A DNA stretch of 37,161 bases from Zhongshania aquatica (GCF_027257955.1 NZ_JANZNQ010000024.1:1-37161), one strand, 5' to 3'. Shown: positions 24,778-33,856, counted from the stretch's first letter. Numbers and translations: made by a program. Notes: a model not told the origin generated them from the sequence alone.

Positions 24778-26055
24778 ATGACAAGTCAAACCAGTCAGGA
24801 AAATAACATGTTGCCCGATCCCTATAGCGTGCCGCTTGAGAGCATTAATTTGAGCGACCCTAATCTATATTCGCAAAATCGATGGGAAGATTATTTCCGT
24901 CGAGTGCGCGATGAGGATCCGGTGCATTATCTCAAAGAAAGCCCATTTGGTCCTTTTTGGTCTGTTACTCGATTTGAAGATATCGTCGCAGTAGATACGA
25001 ATCACGTGGATTTTTCCTCTGAGCCGTGGATTATGATCGGCGATCCGGACCCGACGCTACCGCTTGAAAATTTTATATCGATGGATCCACCGAAGCATGA
25101 CGATCAGAGAGCCGCGGTTCAGTCTGTTGTCGCGCCTAGGAATCTTGCGGCAATGGAAGATTTAATCCGTGAGCGAATAGCGACCATTCTTGACAAGCTT
25201 CCGGTGAATGAAAGCTTTGATTGGGTCTCCAATGTATCTATTGAATTAACCTCGCAGATGCTGGCGACTATTTTCGACTTCCCGTATGAGGATAGACATA
25301 AATTAGTATATTGGTCAGAGATGGCGACTGGCGCTCCTGAGCTATCTGGAGGCACCGCGCTGCCGGAAGAGCGTTTTGCTGCACTGCAAGATATGGTGAC
25401 GACCTTTGCGGGTTTGTGGGAGCAAAAATCAGCGTCCCGTAAGGCCGGAAATCCTGTCGGTTTTGATTTGATTAGCCTCTTGGAGTCTAATGAAGACACC
25501 CGCGACATGATTACTCGGCCCGCCGAATTCATGGGGAATTTAGGTCTATTAATCGTGGGCGGTAATGACACTACTCGCCATTCGATCAGTGGCAGTGTAC
25601 TGGCAATGGATAGATTTCCTGAAGAGTTTGAAAAGCTCTGCGCGAACCCAAAATTAATTCCAAGTATGGTCTCAGAAATTATCCGCTGGCAAACACCGCT
25701 ATCCCATATGCGTCGTGTTGCAAATTGCGATATCGAGCTTGGTGGTAAGTTAATTAAAAAAGGCGACAAAGTCGTCATGTGGTATATCTCCGGTAACCGG
25801 GATGATCGCGTTATAGATAATCCTAACCAAGTTATTATTGATCGGGCGAAAGCTAGGCACCATCTTTCATTTGGCTTCGGTATCCATCGCTGCATGGGTA
25901 ATCGCTTAGGTGAAATGCAGCTGCGTATAACGTGGGAAGAAATACTTAAACGTTTCGACAAAATTGAAGTGCTGGAAGAGCCTGAAAGAGTGCGCTCAAA
26001 CTTTGTAAGTGGTTATACCTCAATGCAGGTAAAGCTGAGACCTAAGTCTCGCTAA
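24778..26055 (+). CDS. Cytochrome P450 of the CYP153 (alkane/fatty acid omega-hydroxylase) type
   Basis: A 425-residue P450 with the CYP153 wording: PLENFISMDPPKHD (about 95-108), LIVGGNDTTRHSISG (258-272) with the I-helix GGNDTT, EIIRWQTPLSHMRR (300-313) holding E300/R303, KVVMWYISGNRD, and HLSFGFGIHRCMGNRLGEMQ with haem ligand C372. CYP153 enzymes hydroxylate the terminal carbon of medium-chain alkanes, fatty acids and some terpenes. GGAG lies nine bases before the ATG. The ferredoxin gene is directly upstream and a GMC alcohol oxidoreductase follows after 136 bases, suggesting alkyl to alcohol to aldehyde conversion. The exact substrate is not determined. Confidence 0.9.
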   Translation: MTSQTSQENNMLPDPYSVPLESINLSDPNLYSQNRWEDYFRRVRDEDPVHYLKESPFGPFWSVTRFEDIVAVDTNHVDFSSEPWIMIGDPDPTLPLENFISMDPPKHDDQRAAVQSVVAPRNLAAMEDLIRERIATILDKLPVNESFDWVSNVSIELTSQMLATIFDFPYEDRHKLVYWSEMATGAPELSGGTALPEERFAALQDMVTTFAGLWEQKSASRKAGNPVGFDLISLLESNEDTRDMITRPAEFMGNLGLLIVGGNDTTRHSISGSVLAMDRFPEEFEKLCANPKLIPSMVSEIIRWQTPLSHMRRVANCDIELGGKLIKKGDKVVMWYISGNRDDRVIDNPNQVIIDRAKARHHLSFGFGIHRCMGNRLGEMQLRITWEEILKRFDKIEVLEEPERVRSNFVSGYTSMQVKLRPKSR

Positions 26056-26081
26056 GGCTAACGGTATAGCGCTTTACTAAC

Positions 26082-26157
26082 ACCTCTCGTCAGTTGTTTC
26101 TGTGTTTTCAGAATTTAATTGGATAACATAAGATCAGTGTCACGGGAGGTCTTTTTT
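26082..26157 (+). terminator. Long-loop hairpin with T-run after the CYP153 gene
   Basis: ACCTCTCGT (26082-26090) pairs with ACGGGAGGT (26142-26150) except for one G-U, followed by a T-run (26152-26157). The loop of about 50 bases is long for an intrinsic terminator, so it may be an attenuating leader or a small RNA 3' end before the GMC gene. Confidence 0.35.
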
Positions 26158-26191
26158 ATTAGAGTACTTCCCGCGAATATGTAAATTAGCT

Positions 26192-27817
26192 ATGCAGAAA
26201 TTTGATTACGATTACCTTGTTATTGGCTCAGGTTTTGGTGGGAGTGTTAGCGCCTTTCGCTTAACTCAAAAGGGCTACCGAGTTCTTGTTGTTGAGCAAG
26301 GGCGACGTTGGACGCCGCAAAATCTTCCTTCAAGTAGTTGGAAAGTGTGGAATTACTTGTGGCAGCCAGTACTTGGGCTGCGCGGCTTTTTAAGTTTGCG
26401 CTTGTTCAGGCATGTGATGATTATGCATGGCAATGCCGTGGGCGGTGGCTCTATTACTTATGCGCAAACATTATTGATTCCCCCTGAATCCGTTTGGGAG
26501 GAGGGCGGTTGGGCGCAGTTAGATGATTGGGTGTCGGTGATGCCGAGTCACTATGCTACAGCGAAGAAAATGCTTGGTGTTATTCAAAATAAGCGACCTG
26601 CCGCCGCTGATGAGAAATTGAGAGAAATGGCACGGGCGGATGGTGTCGAGGATACCTTCTATTACACAGATGTCGGGGTGTTTTTCGGCGATGAACAGGA
26701 TGCGCCTGGAACGGAATACGAAGACCCGTATTTTGGCGGTGATGGGCCGCGTCGGAAATCTTGTATTGCCTGTGGCGGTTGCATGGTTGGTTGTCGCTAT
26801 GACGCTAAAAATACCTTAGATAAAAACTACCTCTACCTAGCCGAGGGATTGGGTGCTGAAGTAAGAGCAGAGACCAAGGTGGTTGATGTTCGACCCTTAA
26901 ACGGGGTTGTTGATGGCAGTGAGGGCTATGCAATAACAACCGTCGGCAGTTTTTCTCGATTCTTTAAGTCGCCGCAGAGCATCACCGCGCGATCAGTGGT
27001 GCTTTCAGCGTCGTCATTGGGGACGCAAGATTTACTATTTAACCTGAAAGATAAGGGCTCTCTACCCAATATCTCCGACGATCTCGGAAATCGCGTTCGA
27101 ACTAACTCAGAGTCGATACTGGGTGTTCGTTACCCTGGAGCGAAAGAGGATCTCTCAAAGGGCATTGCGATAGGTTCAGGGATTCATATCGATCCCCATA
27201 CCCACATTGAAGCTGTTCGCTATCCGGATGGTTCCAATCTCTTGAGTGGGCTCTTTACGGTACTGACTGGTGGTCGTCCAGGATCAATTCGTTTGGTTTT
27301 GTGGCTTAAGGCAATGTTGCTGCTACTTGGTCGTAAGCCAGTTTCAGGACTACGTAGTTTGCTGCCTTGGCGATTTTCACGAGAAACTGTCATTTTGCTG
27401 GTAATGCAAACACTGGACGGCCACATCAATATGCGTTGGAAGCGCCGTTGGTATTGGCCGTTTTCAAAAGGTTTGAGTACCGAGGGTGATCGTATTCCAA
27501 CCTTTATTCCGGAAGCTAACGCGTTTGTTGAAAAGGTGGCGCACGCGACGGGTGGAATAGGCTTAAGCTCACTGTCTGAAATCGCGTTTAATGTGCCTAT
27601 GACAGCCCACTGTATGGGCGGTTGTGCCATGTCGTCTAGCAGTGAAACAGGTGTAATAGATGCCCAAAATCGCGTGTTCAATTACCAGAATATGTATGTA
27701 ATCGACGGTTCCATGTTGTCTGCAAATCTAGGTGTGAACCCGAGTCTTACTATCACAGCACTAGCCGAGCGGGCAATGAGCTTTATTCCCGAGAATCATT
27801 TACAGGATACGGTTTAG
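26192..27817 (+). CDS. GMC-family FAD oxidoreductase (cholesterol-oxidase-like)
   Basis: A 541-residue flavoenzyme. The FAD-binding GSGFGGS sits at residues 12-18 after a beta strand, and VGGGSITYA resembles the second GMC signature. A cysteine cluster CIACGGCMVGC (C-x2-C-x2-C-x3-C), followed by KNTLDKNYL, lies at about 191-211. The active-site region near the end contains HCMGGCAMS and VIDGSMLSANLGVNPSLTITALAER, with the expected catalytic histidine and asparagine. The shape resembles cholesterol oxidase-type and P450-linked alcohol dehydrogenases of the GMC family. Next to CYP153 it probably oxidises the alcohol made by the P450. The ribosome site is weak. It is convergent with an AraC gene at 44 bases. 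Confidence 0.87.
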   Translation: MQKFDYDYLVIGSGFGGSVSAFRLTQKGYRVLVVEQGRRWTPQNLPSSSWKVWNYLWQPVLGLRGFLSLRLFRHVMIMHGNAVGGGSITYAQTLLIPPESVWEEGGWAQLDDWVSVMPSHYATAKKMLGVIQNKRPAAADEKLREMARADGVEDTFYYTDVGVFFGDEQDAPGTEYEDPYFGGDGPRRKSCIACGGCMVGCRYDAKNTLDKNYLYLAEGLGAEVRAETKVVDVRPLNGVVDGSEGYAITTVGSFSRFFKSPQSITARSVVLSASSLGTQDLLFNLKDKGSLPNISDDLGNRVRTNSESILGVRYPGAKEDLSKGIAIGSGIHIDPHTHIEAVRYPDGSNLLSGLFTVLTGGRPGSIRLVLWLKAMLLLLGRKPVSGLRSLLPWRFSRETVILLVMQTLDGHINMRWKRRWYWPFSKGLSTEGDRIPTFIPEANAFVEKVAHATGGIGLSSLSEIAFNVPMTAHCMGGCAMSSSSETGVIDAQNRVFNYQNMYVIDGSMLSANLGVNPSLTITALAERAMSFIPENHLQDTV

Positions 27818-27861
27818 CTAACTATGTATATTTAGTCGGTGGAGCTTAGCCTTAGTTATGA

Positions 27862-28902
27862 CTATTTGCATCGAAATTGCTTAGGGGTTTGCCCGGTTGA
27901 GCCTTTGAATGCCCGCGAAAAGTTGGAGTCGCTATTATAGCCACAGATATGCGCAATCTTACATATTGGATATTCGGTACTTTCCAGAAGTAGCTTCGCG
28001 TAATCGAAAGAGACTTGCTGTTTGATCTCTGCGAATGAGCTGTTCTCATTATGTAATCGTCTAGCGAGTGTGCGCTCGGAGATGTTCATTTGCTCAGCAA
28101 TTTGGCAGATGCTAATTGCTTGGCCGTCAGCTAGCCGTAGCTGAATATTTTTCTTTACCTTGACCTTGCCGGTGGTTGACAAGTTTGAAGCTGAATTTAA
28201 TGAACCTTTTAAATTGCAATACACCTCGTTAAATGTCGATTGATTATGGGTGTGCAGGGGTTGCGATAAATGATGCTTTTCGAAAATAATTTTAATTGTT
28301 TTTTTTGAAAAAAAATACTTTGCTTTAAAGTAATCTTCGTAAGTATCTATTTCACCTAAAGGCTCATGGCTAAGATGAACCTGTATAGGCGGATTACTGA
28401 AATGAGTGAAAAGTCTGAGGTTTAAAAAATAACCACAAACCGCTTCATCTAGTATGAATTGCACATCTCCGAAGTCCATCGCGGGTTGTAGAATAATGTG
28501 GCACTGTCCGCCCATATTAAGTCGTTCGAAACGGTAAGCCGGCATTACTGTATGGGCGAAGTCAATCATGACTTCTAATGCTTGGCGAGTATCCCTTGCG
28601 GTAAACGAGGCGAGGCCAAACATTCCGCCTGGAACGGTTATAGGAGTGAAGTCTGCAAGCTGTACCGATAGAGGGATTCCGGGGCGCGCTATGTCTTTGC
28701 AGCTAAGCAGAATCTCACGAAACTGCCAGCCACTTATAATGTTTTCTGACCGTGATATTTGCGCTGGCGTTATATTGCAACGCTTATATAGCGCAGACCT
28801 ATTCAGTTTCCTGAAATCGTAAAATTTTTCCGCCAAATCTAGAAGCGCTATAGGGAAAAGCGGTGCTTGGAAAGATGGTGTATCGTCCAATTCACATTTC
28901 AT
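27862..28902 (-). CDS. AraC-family transcriptional regulator 1
   Basis: A 346-residue regulator. The N-terminal domain (about 1-220) is of the ligand-binding type seen in OruR/ArgR-like AraC proteins. The C-terminal DNA-binding domain (about 240-346) has two helix-turn-helix units: ICQIAEQMNISERTLARRLH and CKIAHICGYNSDSNFSRAFK, ending in TGQTPKQFR as the family requires. The frame begins with TTG at 28911, but ATG 28902 is the more likely start. It is convergent with the GMC gene and divergent from TonB receptor 2, across a 530-base region with a CRP-like site. It is a candidate activator of the CYP153 module, the receptor or both. Confidence 0.88.
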   Translation of the reverse strand: MKCELDDTPSFQAPLFPIALLDLAEKFYDFRKLNRSALYKRCNITPAQISRSENIISGWQFREILLSCKDIARPGIPLSVQLADFTPITVPGGMFGLASFTARDTRQALEVMIDFAHTVMPAYRFERLNMGGQCHIILQPAMDFGDVQFILDEAVCGYFLNLRLFTHFSNPPIQVHLSHEPLGEIDTYEDYFKAKYFFSKKTIKIIFEKHHLSQPLHTHNQSTFNEVYCNLKGSLNSASNLSTTGKVKVKKNIQLRLADGQAISICQIAEQMNISERTLARRLHNENSSFAEIKQQVSFDYAKLLLESTEYPICKIAHICGYNSDSNFSRAFKGSTGQTPKQFRCK

Positions 28903-29432
28903 TATCGTCAATCTATTTGAATCGAGTTACATGCACTGTGTATTTAGCTCGGTCAGTTGCAACAAGATAGATGAATAACTTTGGCGTCGGTGCATATTAT
29001 TCTTTGTAATTAAAGCCTTATGCCAGATGACCGAATATACCGTGAGCTTGGAATGGCGTCTATAGGGTTTTCAAAATTGCCACCAAAAGCCGGTGTTACG
29101 CCAAAGTCTATAGTGCTTAAGGTTGATATTGATGTGATCTGAATCACAGTATTTGCGATTTTCTCTATTTATAGGATCTGGTGTTGCATGTCCTGGCGGT
29201 GGGCGGATATGTGGTGGTGTCATTGCTGAAAGCGAATGCGTGGAGCTTGTCTCGCTAATTGAGATAACTTCTTCAAGTTAAGGCCAATGTGTATAAGTTA
29301 GTTTCTGGCTTATCGACCTGATAATACCTCGGCTGTCCTTTTTTGAATGTTTCTGACCGCAATTAATAAAAATATTAGGTTACTCTGGCTACTTATAAAT
29401 ATCCCGATATGCTTTTTAGAGGATTCATAATA
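28903..29432. other. Control region between AraC 1 and TonB receptor 2
   Basis: 530 non-coding bases, the longest gap in the window. It holds the CRP-like site (29133-29148) and a weak TTGAAT (29343-29348) with TAAAAA about 18 bases later, suiting the receptor gene. No further gene is seen. Confidence 0.55.
29133..29148. promoter_or_regulatory. CRP/Vfr-type binding site
   Basis: TGTGATCTGAATCACA has both half-sites TGTGA and TCACA exactly, with the required six-base spacer. It is about 230 bases before the AraC 1 start and 285 before TonB receptor 2. A cAMP receptor protein could link either gene to carbon status. The match is perfect, but functional use is inferred. Confidence 0.65.
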
Positions 29433-31937
29433 ATGGGAATAAAACGGAATAAGACCGGTTTGTGTGTTTGCGCTAGTCTCTTTATTGTATCCAGCGCCGC
29501 TATGGCGGTACCTCAGCTAGAAGAGGTGATTGTCACGGCCCAAAAGCGGTCTGCCAGTACCCAGGATACGCCTATCGCAATAACCGGTATGTCAGAAAAT
29601 CAGCTGGAGAAATTTGGATTCTCCAGTGCCAATGATATTTCTGCTCAGGTGCCCAATATGCAGGTAAGTGGCCCCTACGGTGAGGTTCAGCCCATATTTT
29701 CGATCCGTGGTGTGAGTATGTCTGATTATAGCTCTAACCAAGCCAGTCCAATCGGCGTGTATAACGACGAGGCCTATTTAGGGGCTGTGTACACACATGG
29801 CATGAGCTTTTTTGACGTAGAGCGTCTTGAAGTGTTGCGAGGCCCACAGGGTACCTTGTACGGAAAGAATACCACCGGTGGTGCCATCAATATTGTTACT
29901 AAAACCCCTCAGATCGATGACCCTACAGCATTCAATGCCAAGCAAGGTGTCCGTAATTACAACGGCCACGCCGGCGATTATGGCCTCGAAGGGACGCTTA
30001 TCGAAGATACGTTGGCTGCGCGACTGGTTTACTCCTATTCTCGTCGGGATGGCTATTTTGAAAACGTACTTGGTGGCGCCGACTTGTCACAGCAGGATTT
30101 TCAGGCGGCGAGATTAGTTTTAAATTGGAATTTGTCAGATTCTACTAACATGGTGTTTAAATACTCAAAGGCGCGTAATGACGCACTAGGTAGTCCGAGC
30201 CGTAATGAGCCTCGCGGGGATTTGTCTAAGAATCCAGAACTGGTAACGGCTTTAGAAACATCGGGGGTGGGTACCTATAATGACAAGCCCAACAATGGTT
30301 TTATCGATAATACCGCCTATTCTCGCCCTGCAAAAAATCTAGGCTATTATGAGGTGGAGGATAATTTTACCGGCGCGCTCGTGGTTAATTCAGATTTATT
30401 GGTTAACAAAATTGAGCATGTCGCCGATGGGTACACACTTACTGCTGTTACTTCCTTCACAAAATCGGATTATAAACAGGCCCAGAATGTTGACGGGAGC
30501 CCTGATGAGTTGCTCGAAATAAATTGGGCAGTAGATACTCAGGCGTTCAGTCAAGATTTTAGGATTTCTACCACTTTTCTAGAGGATTTTGATCTTATCG
30601 CTGGAGCCTATTATGCGACGGAAGATCAGCAGCTAAATAATAAATACCGATTATATGAAACCCCGCCAGATACTAGGACAGCGACAACTTTCCCTGGGGT
30701 TACCGGATATTATCCCTATCTCCTAGATTTCGGTGTTCTTGACCAAAAACTAGATACAGAAAAAACAAGTGTTGCACTCTATTCGCAGCTTCGTTGGAAT
30801 ATTACAGCTAATCTTGGGATGGATTTTGGTCTGCGCTATACAGACGACAAAATCGATATGACCTACTTAAATGTCTCCAGAGTTGGTTATGACGGTACTC
30901 CTCTTGGTACATATGTGCCAGGTAATAACACGGGAGTCGATAATATTTTTATACCGGCAAATGTCGCCGGGCAAAGTCCAATTGAACCCGGCTTAGTTAT
31001 TTCAGAGTTGCTTAACGGCAATATAGGTCTAGATGAGCTTCTACTAACGGCGCAGACCGGGTATACCACCGGACCCTACACTACCGATTCCGCTACGCCA
31101 CTAAGTGCCCACGAAAAAGAATGGACTGGGAAGATTGGTCTAGACTACCGATTTAATGATGAGTTAATGATATACACCAGTTATAGCCGCGGTTTTAGGG
31201 CGGGCAACTTCAATGCGGGTGTGTATTACGAAGAGCGAGATTTTGAAGATGCATACGCATCGCCAGAATTCCTAGATGCTTACGAGTTTGGTTTTAAAGC
31301 CGACTTATGGGATCGTCGTGCTCGTATAAACAGTGCATTCTTTTATTACGACTATACCGATCAGCAATTCATTAACGTCGTTGGTGTTTCCAATTTCTTA
31401 GAGAATGCGGGAGGTTCAAAAATATTCGGCTTTGAATCAGAAATGTACTTCGCCCTCACTGAAAAACTGACCGTACAGATTGGTTTAGGGCTTCTGAAAA
31501 GTGAGTACACCGAACTCGAACTTTCTAACGTGCAAACAGTAAATAACGATGATGATATTGTTGATCTGTCGGGTAATGAATTGATCTCAGCCCCAAAAAT
31601 TAGCGCAAATATATCTATTGATTACGAAATTCTTACTAATGACTACGGTTATCTTAGTATGAACCTAAACGGTAATTATCAGGGTGATCAATGGTATAGC
31701 GCATACAATGACAAAATAGGTTACGACAATATAAAGCAAGATGCCTATGGCTTGTATAATGCACGGTTCACTTGGTTTGGTAGTGATGAGAACTACAGCG
31801 TCGCGGTGTGGGCTAAGAACATTACTGAGACAAAATATGATGGTTACGCGATTAATTTGCAGGCTGGTTTCGGCTTTGATTACTTCCAGCAAGGGCCGCC
31901 GAGAACTTACGGATTAGAAGTTACCTACAAGTACTAA
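29433..31937 (+). CDS. TonB-dependent outer membrane receptor 2
   Basis: An 834-residue receptor. The signal peptide ends at AMA (residue 24 or so), followed by VPQLEEVIVTAQKR with the TonB-box-like segment. The plug (about 40-165) contains FSIRGVSMSD, IGVYNDEAYLG and the standard VLRGPQGTLYGKNTTGGAI. The barrel ends in LEVTYKY with a terminal aromatic residue. The ATG at 29433 is preferred over an earlier frame start at 29409 because AGAGGA lies before it. Unlike receptor 1, its plug motif matches the consensus closely. A terminator follows, then a small secreted protein. It should import a hydrophobic or bulky ligand; which one is unknown. Confidence 0.92.
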   Translation: MGIKRNKTGLCVCASLFIVSSAAMAVPQLEEVIVTAQKRSASTQDTPIAITGMSENQLEKFGFSSANDISAQVPNMQVSGPYGEVQPIFSIRGVSMSDYSSNQASPIGVYNDEAYLGAVYTHGMSFFDVERLEVLRGPQGTLYGKNTTGGAINIVTKTPQIDDPTAFNAKQGVRNYNGHAGDYGLEGTLIEDTLAARLVYSYSRRDGYFENVLGGADLSQQDFQAARLVLNWNLSDSTNMVFKYSKARNDALGSPSRNEPRGDLSKNPELVTALETSGVGTYNDKPNNGFIDNTAYSRPAKNLGYYEVEDNFTGALVVNSDLLVNKIEHVADGYTLTAVTSFTKSDYKQAQNVDGSPDELLEINWAVDTQAFSQDFRISTTFLEDFDLIAGAYYATEDQQLNNKYRLYETPPDTRTATTFPGVTGYYPYLLDFGVLDQKLDTEKTSVALYSQLRWNITANLGMDFGLRYTDDKIDMTYLNVSRVGYDGTPLGTYVPGNNTGVDNIFIPANVAGQSPIEPGLVISELLNGNIGLDELLLTAQTGYTTGPYTTDSATPLSAHEKEWTGKIGLDYRFNDELMIYTSYSRGFRAGNFNAGVYYEERDFEDAYASPEFLDAYEFGFKADLWDRRARINSAFFYYDYTDQQFINVVGVSNFLENAGGSKIFGFESEMYFALTEKLTVQIGLGLLKSEYTELELSNVQTVNNDDDIVDLSGNELISAPKISANISIDYEILTNDYGYLSMNLNGNYQGDQWYSAYNDKIGYDNIKQDAYGLYNARFTWFGSDENYSVAVWAKNITETKYDGYAINLQAGFGFDYFQQGPPRTYGLEVTYKY

Positions 31938-32008
31938 TGCTGAGGATGGTTTAAATTATCTTGAGAAAAATGGTTTACACCACGTTGTTCCGGCCCAGGG
32001 CAATGTTT

Positions 32009-32046
32009 GTCGGGATTACCTTAATACCGTAATCCTGACTTTTTTA
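32009..32046 (+). terminator. Intrinsic terminator after TonB receptor 2
   Basis: GTCGGGATTAC (32009-32019) and GTAATCCTGAC (32029-32039) pair with one G-U, followed by six T. It lies about 70 bases after the receptor stop and matches the classical form. Confidence 0.85.
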
Positions 32047-32155
32047 TCTTATTAGTAGCAATGTTGAAGAAGTGTGGCGAGAAATTGGGCGCTGCTTATA
32101 GTTAGTGTTGATGTTGTAACTACCATGTTAAATGAACAATAAAACGGAGAAGGAT

Positions 32156-32590
32156 ATGAAAATAAAAATGAGTGCTCGCTCAGTCGCTTTTAGCATTATG
32201 TTAGGTTTGGCGGGTTCAGTTGATGCGATTGAGCTGCCGGTTTTAGGTGCTATTGACTCTGGTGCTGGAGCGGGGCTGCTGAGTGAGCTTCCCTTATTGG
32301 GCGACCTTATAGGTAATGAGCTACTTATTAATTCTGGCTTTCCGGTTCTTAGTGATTTACCAGTGATCGGAGAACTGCCCTTAATCGATGGGCGGGGCGT
32401 ACCGGTTGTTGGCGGTCTTGATGGTGCCGATATGCTGGTTTCCGGTGTGCTCCTCGTAGTAGCAGGGAATCCTAATTTAAATGGTGGCTTGCCTCTGATT
32501 GGCAGTGGCGAGCTTGGGATCGTTGATTTGTTGTTAAATGGTGGGCCGACCCTAAACTTTTTGGCGTTAGATGCGGTTTTACCTTTCTAG
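32156..32590 (+). CDS. Small secreted protein of LPxxG-type repeats, unknown family
   Basis: A 144-residue protein I do not recognise. Residues 1-24 are a signal peptide ending in VDA. The mature part holds seven loose copies of a [LFV]P[VL][LIV][GSD]-L unit: LPVLG 27-31, LPLLGDL 45-51, FPVLSDL 62-68, LPVIGEL 68-74, LPLIDG 74-79, VPVVGGL 82-88 and LPLIGSG 112-118. It has no cysteine, tryptophan or tyrosine, is acidic, and is rich in Gly, Leu and Asp. The ATG at 32156 with GGAGAAGGAT just before it is chosen over an earlier frame start at 32132. It lies between two strong terminators downstream of TonB receptor 2, so has its own promoter. A surface or periplasmic partner of the receptor is only a guess. 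Confidence 0.7.
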   Translation: MKIKMSARSVAFSIMLGLAGSVDAIELPVLGAIDSGAGAGLLSELPLLGDLIGNELLINSGFPVLSDLPVIGELPLIDGRGVPVVGGLDGADMLVSGVLLVVAGNPNLNGGLPLIGSGELGIVDLLLNGGPTLNFLALDAVLPF

Positions 32591-32615
32591 CGTCGATACT
32601 TTAAATAGCATCTAT

Positions 32616-32650
32616 CTCTCCCGGGTTTAGTTCTTCCGGGAGAGGTTTTT
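32616..32650 (+). terminator. Intrinsic terminator after the repeat protein
   Basis: CTCTCCCGG (32616-32624) and CCGGGAGAG (32636-32644) pair perfectly and are followed by GTTTTT. It lies 26 bases after the stop and before the convergent AraC gene. Confidence 0.9.
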
Positions 32651-32693
32651 CTGACCGTTAAATGAATAAGCGTATTTTCAATGTTCACCAAAT

Positions 32694-33707
32694 TTATACC
32701 TTAGATTTACGATACTCACTCGGAGAGATGTCATTCCATCTTTGAAATGCGCGAGTGAAGCTTCTGGTGTCGGTGTACCCTAAATGCGCAGCTAAGTCGT
32801 CTATTTTCATGTCGCTGCTAGTTAATAATTGAAATGCCATTTGTTTTCTTTCTTCTTCAAGTAAAGCACGAAAACTGGTTTTTTCTTGATCTAGTTTACG
32901 TCTAAGTGTGCGGCTAGAAAGAGAGAGTGCTGACGCGACATCTTCAAGCGATGCGGTTAATCCTAAGGCACCTAAAATTTGCTGCCTAACACAGTCGGCC
33001 GTCGCACCGGCTTGCCGCTGCCGTAACTGGCGGGAGCACTGATCTGCAAGCATGTGTGTAAGGTTGGCGTCGTAGGTTGATAGGGGCTTGTCGATATATT
33101 TACTTGGAATCGTAATGGCGTTGTATGAATTATTAAATCTAGGTTTGGCGGAGCATATGGCTTCTATGAAGTTGTCGTCATCTGAGTTTGTCTCGGTGAA
33201 CTCAGCTACTACGGACTGAATTTCATTCAGACTTAATTCCTTCACTAAGACGATGCTGGCTGCCATGTCTCGTTCTAATAAAAATTGACGAAGATGTGAG
33301 GGAATAGATTGGGGATGCATTCGCAGACTAAAAAAGCCGTTGTGTTCGTGTGAACTAATTTCGCAGTATGCAGTACTGAGTGGTAAAAAACGTAATGCGA
33401 CTTGTAGTGCGTCTCTTAGAGTTCTACATGTGCGAAGAGAAAATCCCCAAATTCCAAAAGTCGCAATGTTATAGCAAAGTCCTATTCTAAATCCGAGTAC
33501 TGATATGTCTGGCAACGCGAGCATAATATTCTCAATCAGTCGCATTTCCTGTTCAACTTCAATTAAAGCGCTTCCATCGTTAAGATTATGCTCGGAAATA
33601 TTAGTACCGAGTAAACAGGTTTCTAAATCTATGCCCTCATTAATAGCGAAGTTAATCATAACCTTGCTAATAGCCACAGGACGAAGTGTTGTTTTTATAT
33701 TTCCCAT
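32694..33707 (-). CDS. AraC-family transcriptional regulator 2
   Basis: A 337-residue regulator of the same subtype as AraC 1. The N-terminal ligand-binding-like domain (about 1-215) carries FGIWGFSLRTCRTLRDALQV, typical of the OruR-like arabinose-binding domain. The C-terminal DNA-binding domain has LEDVASALSLSSRTLRRKL and IDDLAAHLGYTDTRSFTRAF, ending in ISPSEYRK. It is divergent from the desaturase gene across about 150 bases and convergent with the repeat protein. It probably controls the desaturase - OYE cluster or itself. The ribosome binding site is weak. Confidence 0.88.
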   Translation of the reverse strand: MGNIKTTLRPVAISKVMINFAINEGIDLETCLLGTNISEHNLNDGSALIEVEQEMRLIENIMLALPDISVLGFRIGLCYNIATFGIWGFSLRTCRTLRDALQVALRFLPLSTAYCEISSHEHNGFFSLRMHPQSIPSHLRQFLLERDMAASIVLVKELSLNEIQSVVAEFTETNSDDDNFIEAICSAKPRFNNSYNAITIPSKYIDKPLSTYDANLTHMLADQCSRQLRQRQAGATADCVRQQILGALGLTASLEDVASALSLSSRTLRRKLDQEKTSFRALLEEERKQMAFQLLTSSDMKIDDLAAHLGYTDTRSFTRAFQRWNDISPSEYRKSKV

Positions 33708-33856
33708 TGGTAAGGCCTAGCTAGTTCACGAATAAGGTGGTTTTAAGTGGCCATAGTTAGCGACTGAAAGGACAAAAGTGCCCTGCTGTATAGGGAAACT
33801 CTAGCGTACAGTATGACCAAATTATGTTATCGGTCAACAGTAAAAAGGTAAAGTTT

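Noticed and set aside
25119-25961. A 280-residue open frame on the minus strand inside the CYP153 gene
   Set aside because: It is a shadow of the P450 gene; the plus strand shows all P450 motifs and a good ribosome binding site.
23997-33764. Repeated 13-mer CATAGTTAGCGAC at 23997-24009 and 33752-33764
   Set aside because: Two exact 13-base matches in a 37-kb window are expected by chance, the sites are not symmetrical and their surroundings do not match.
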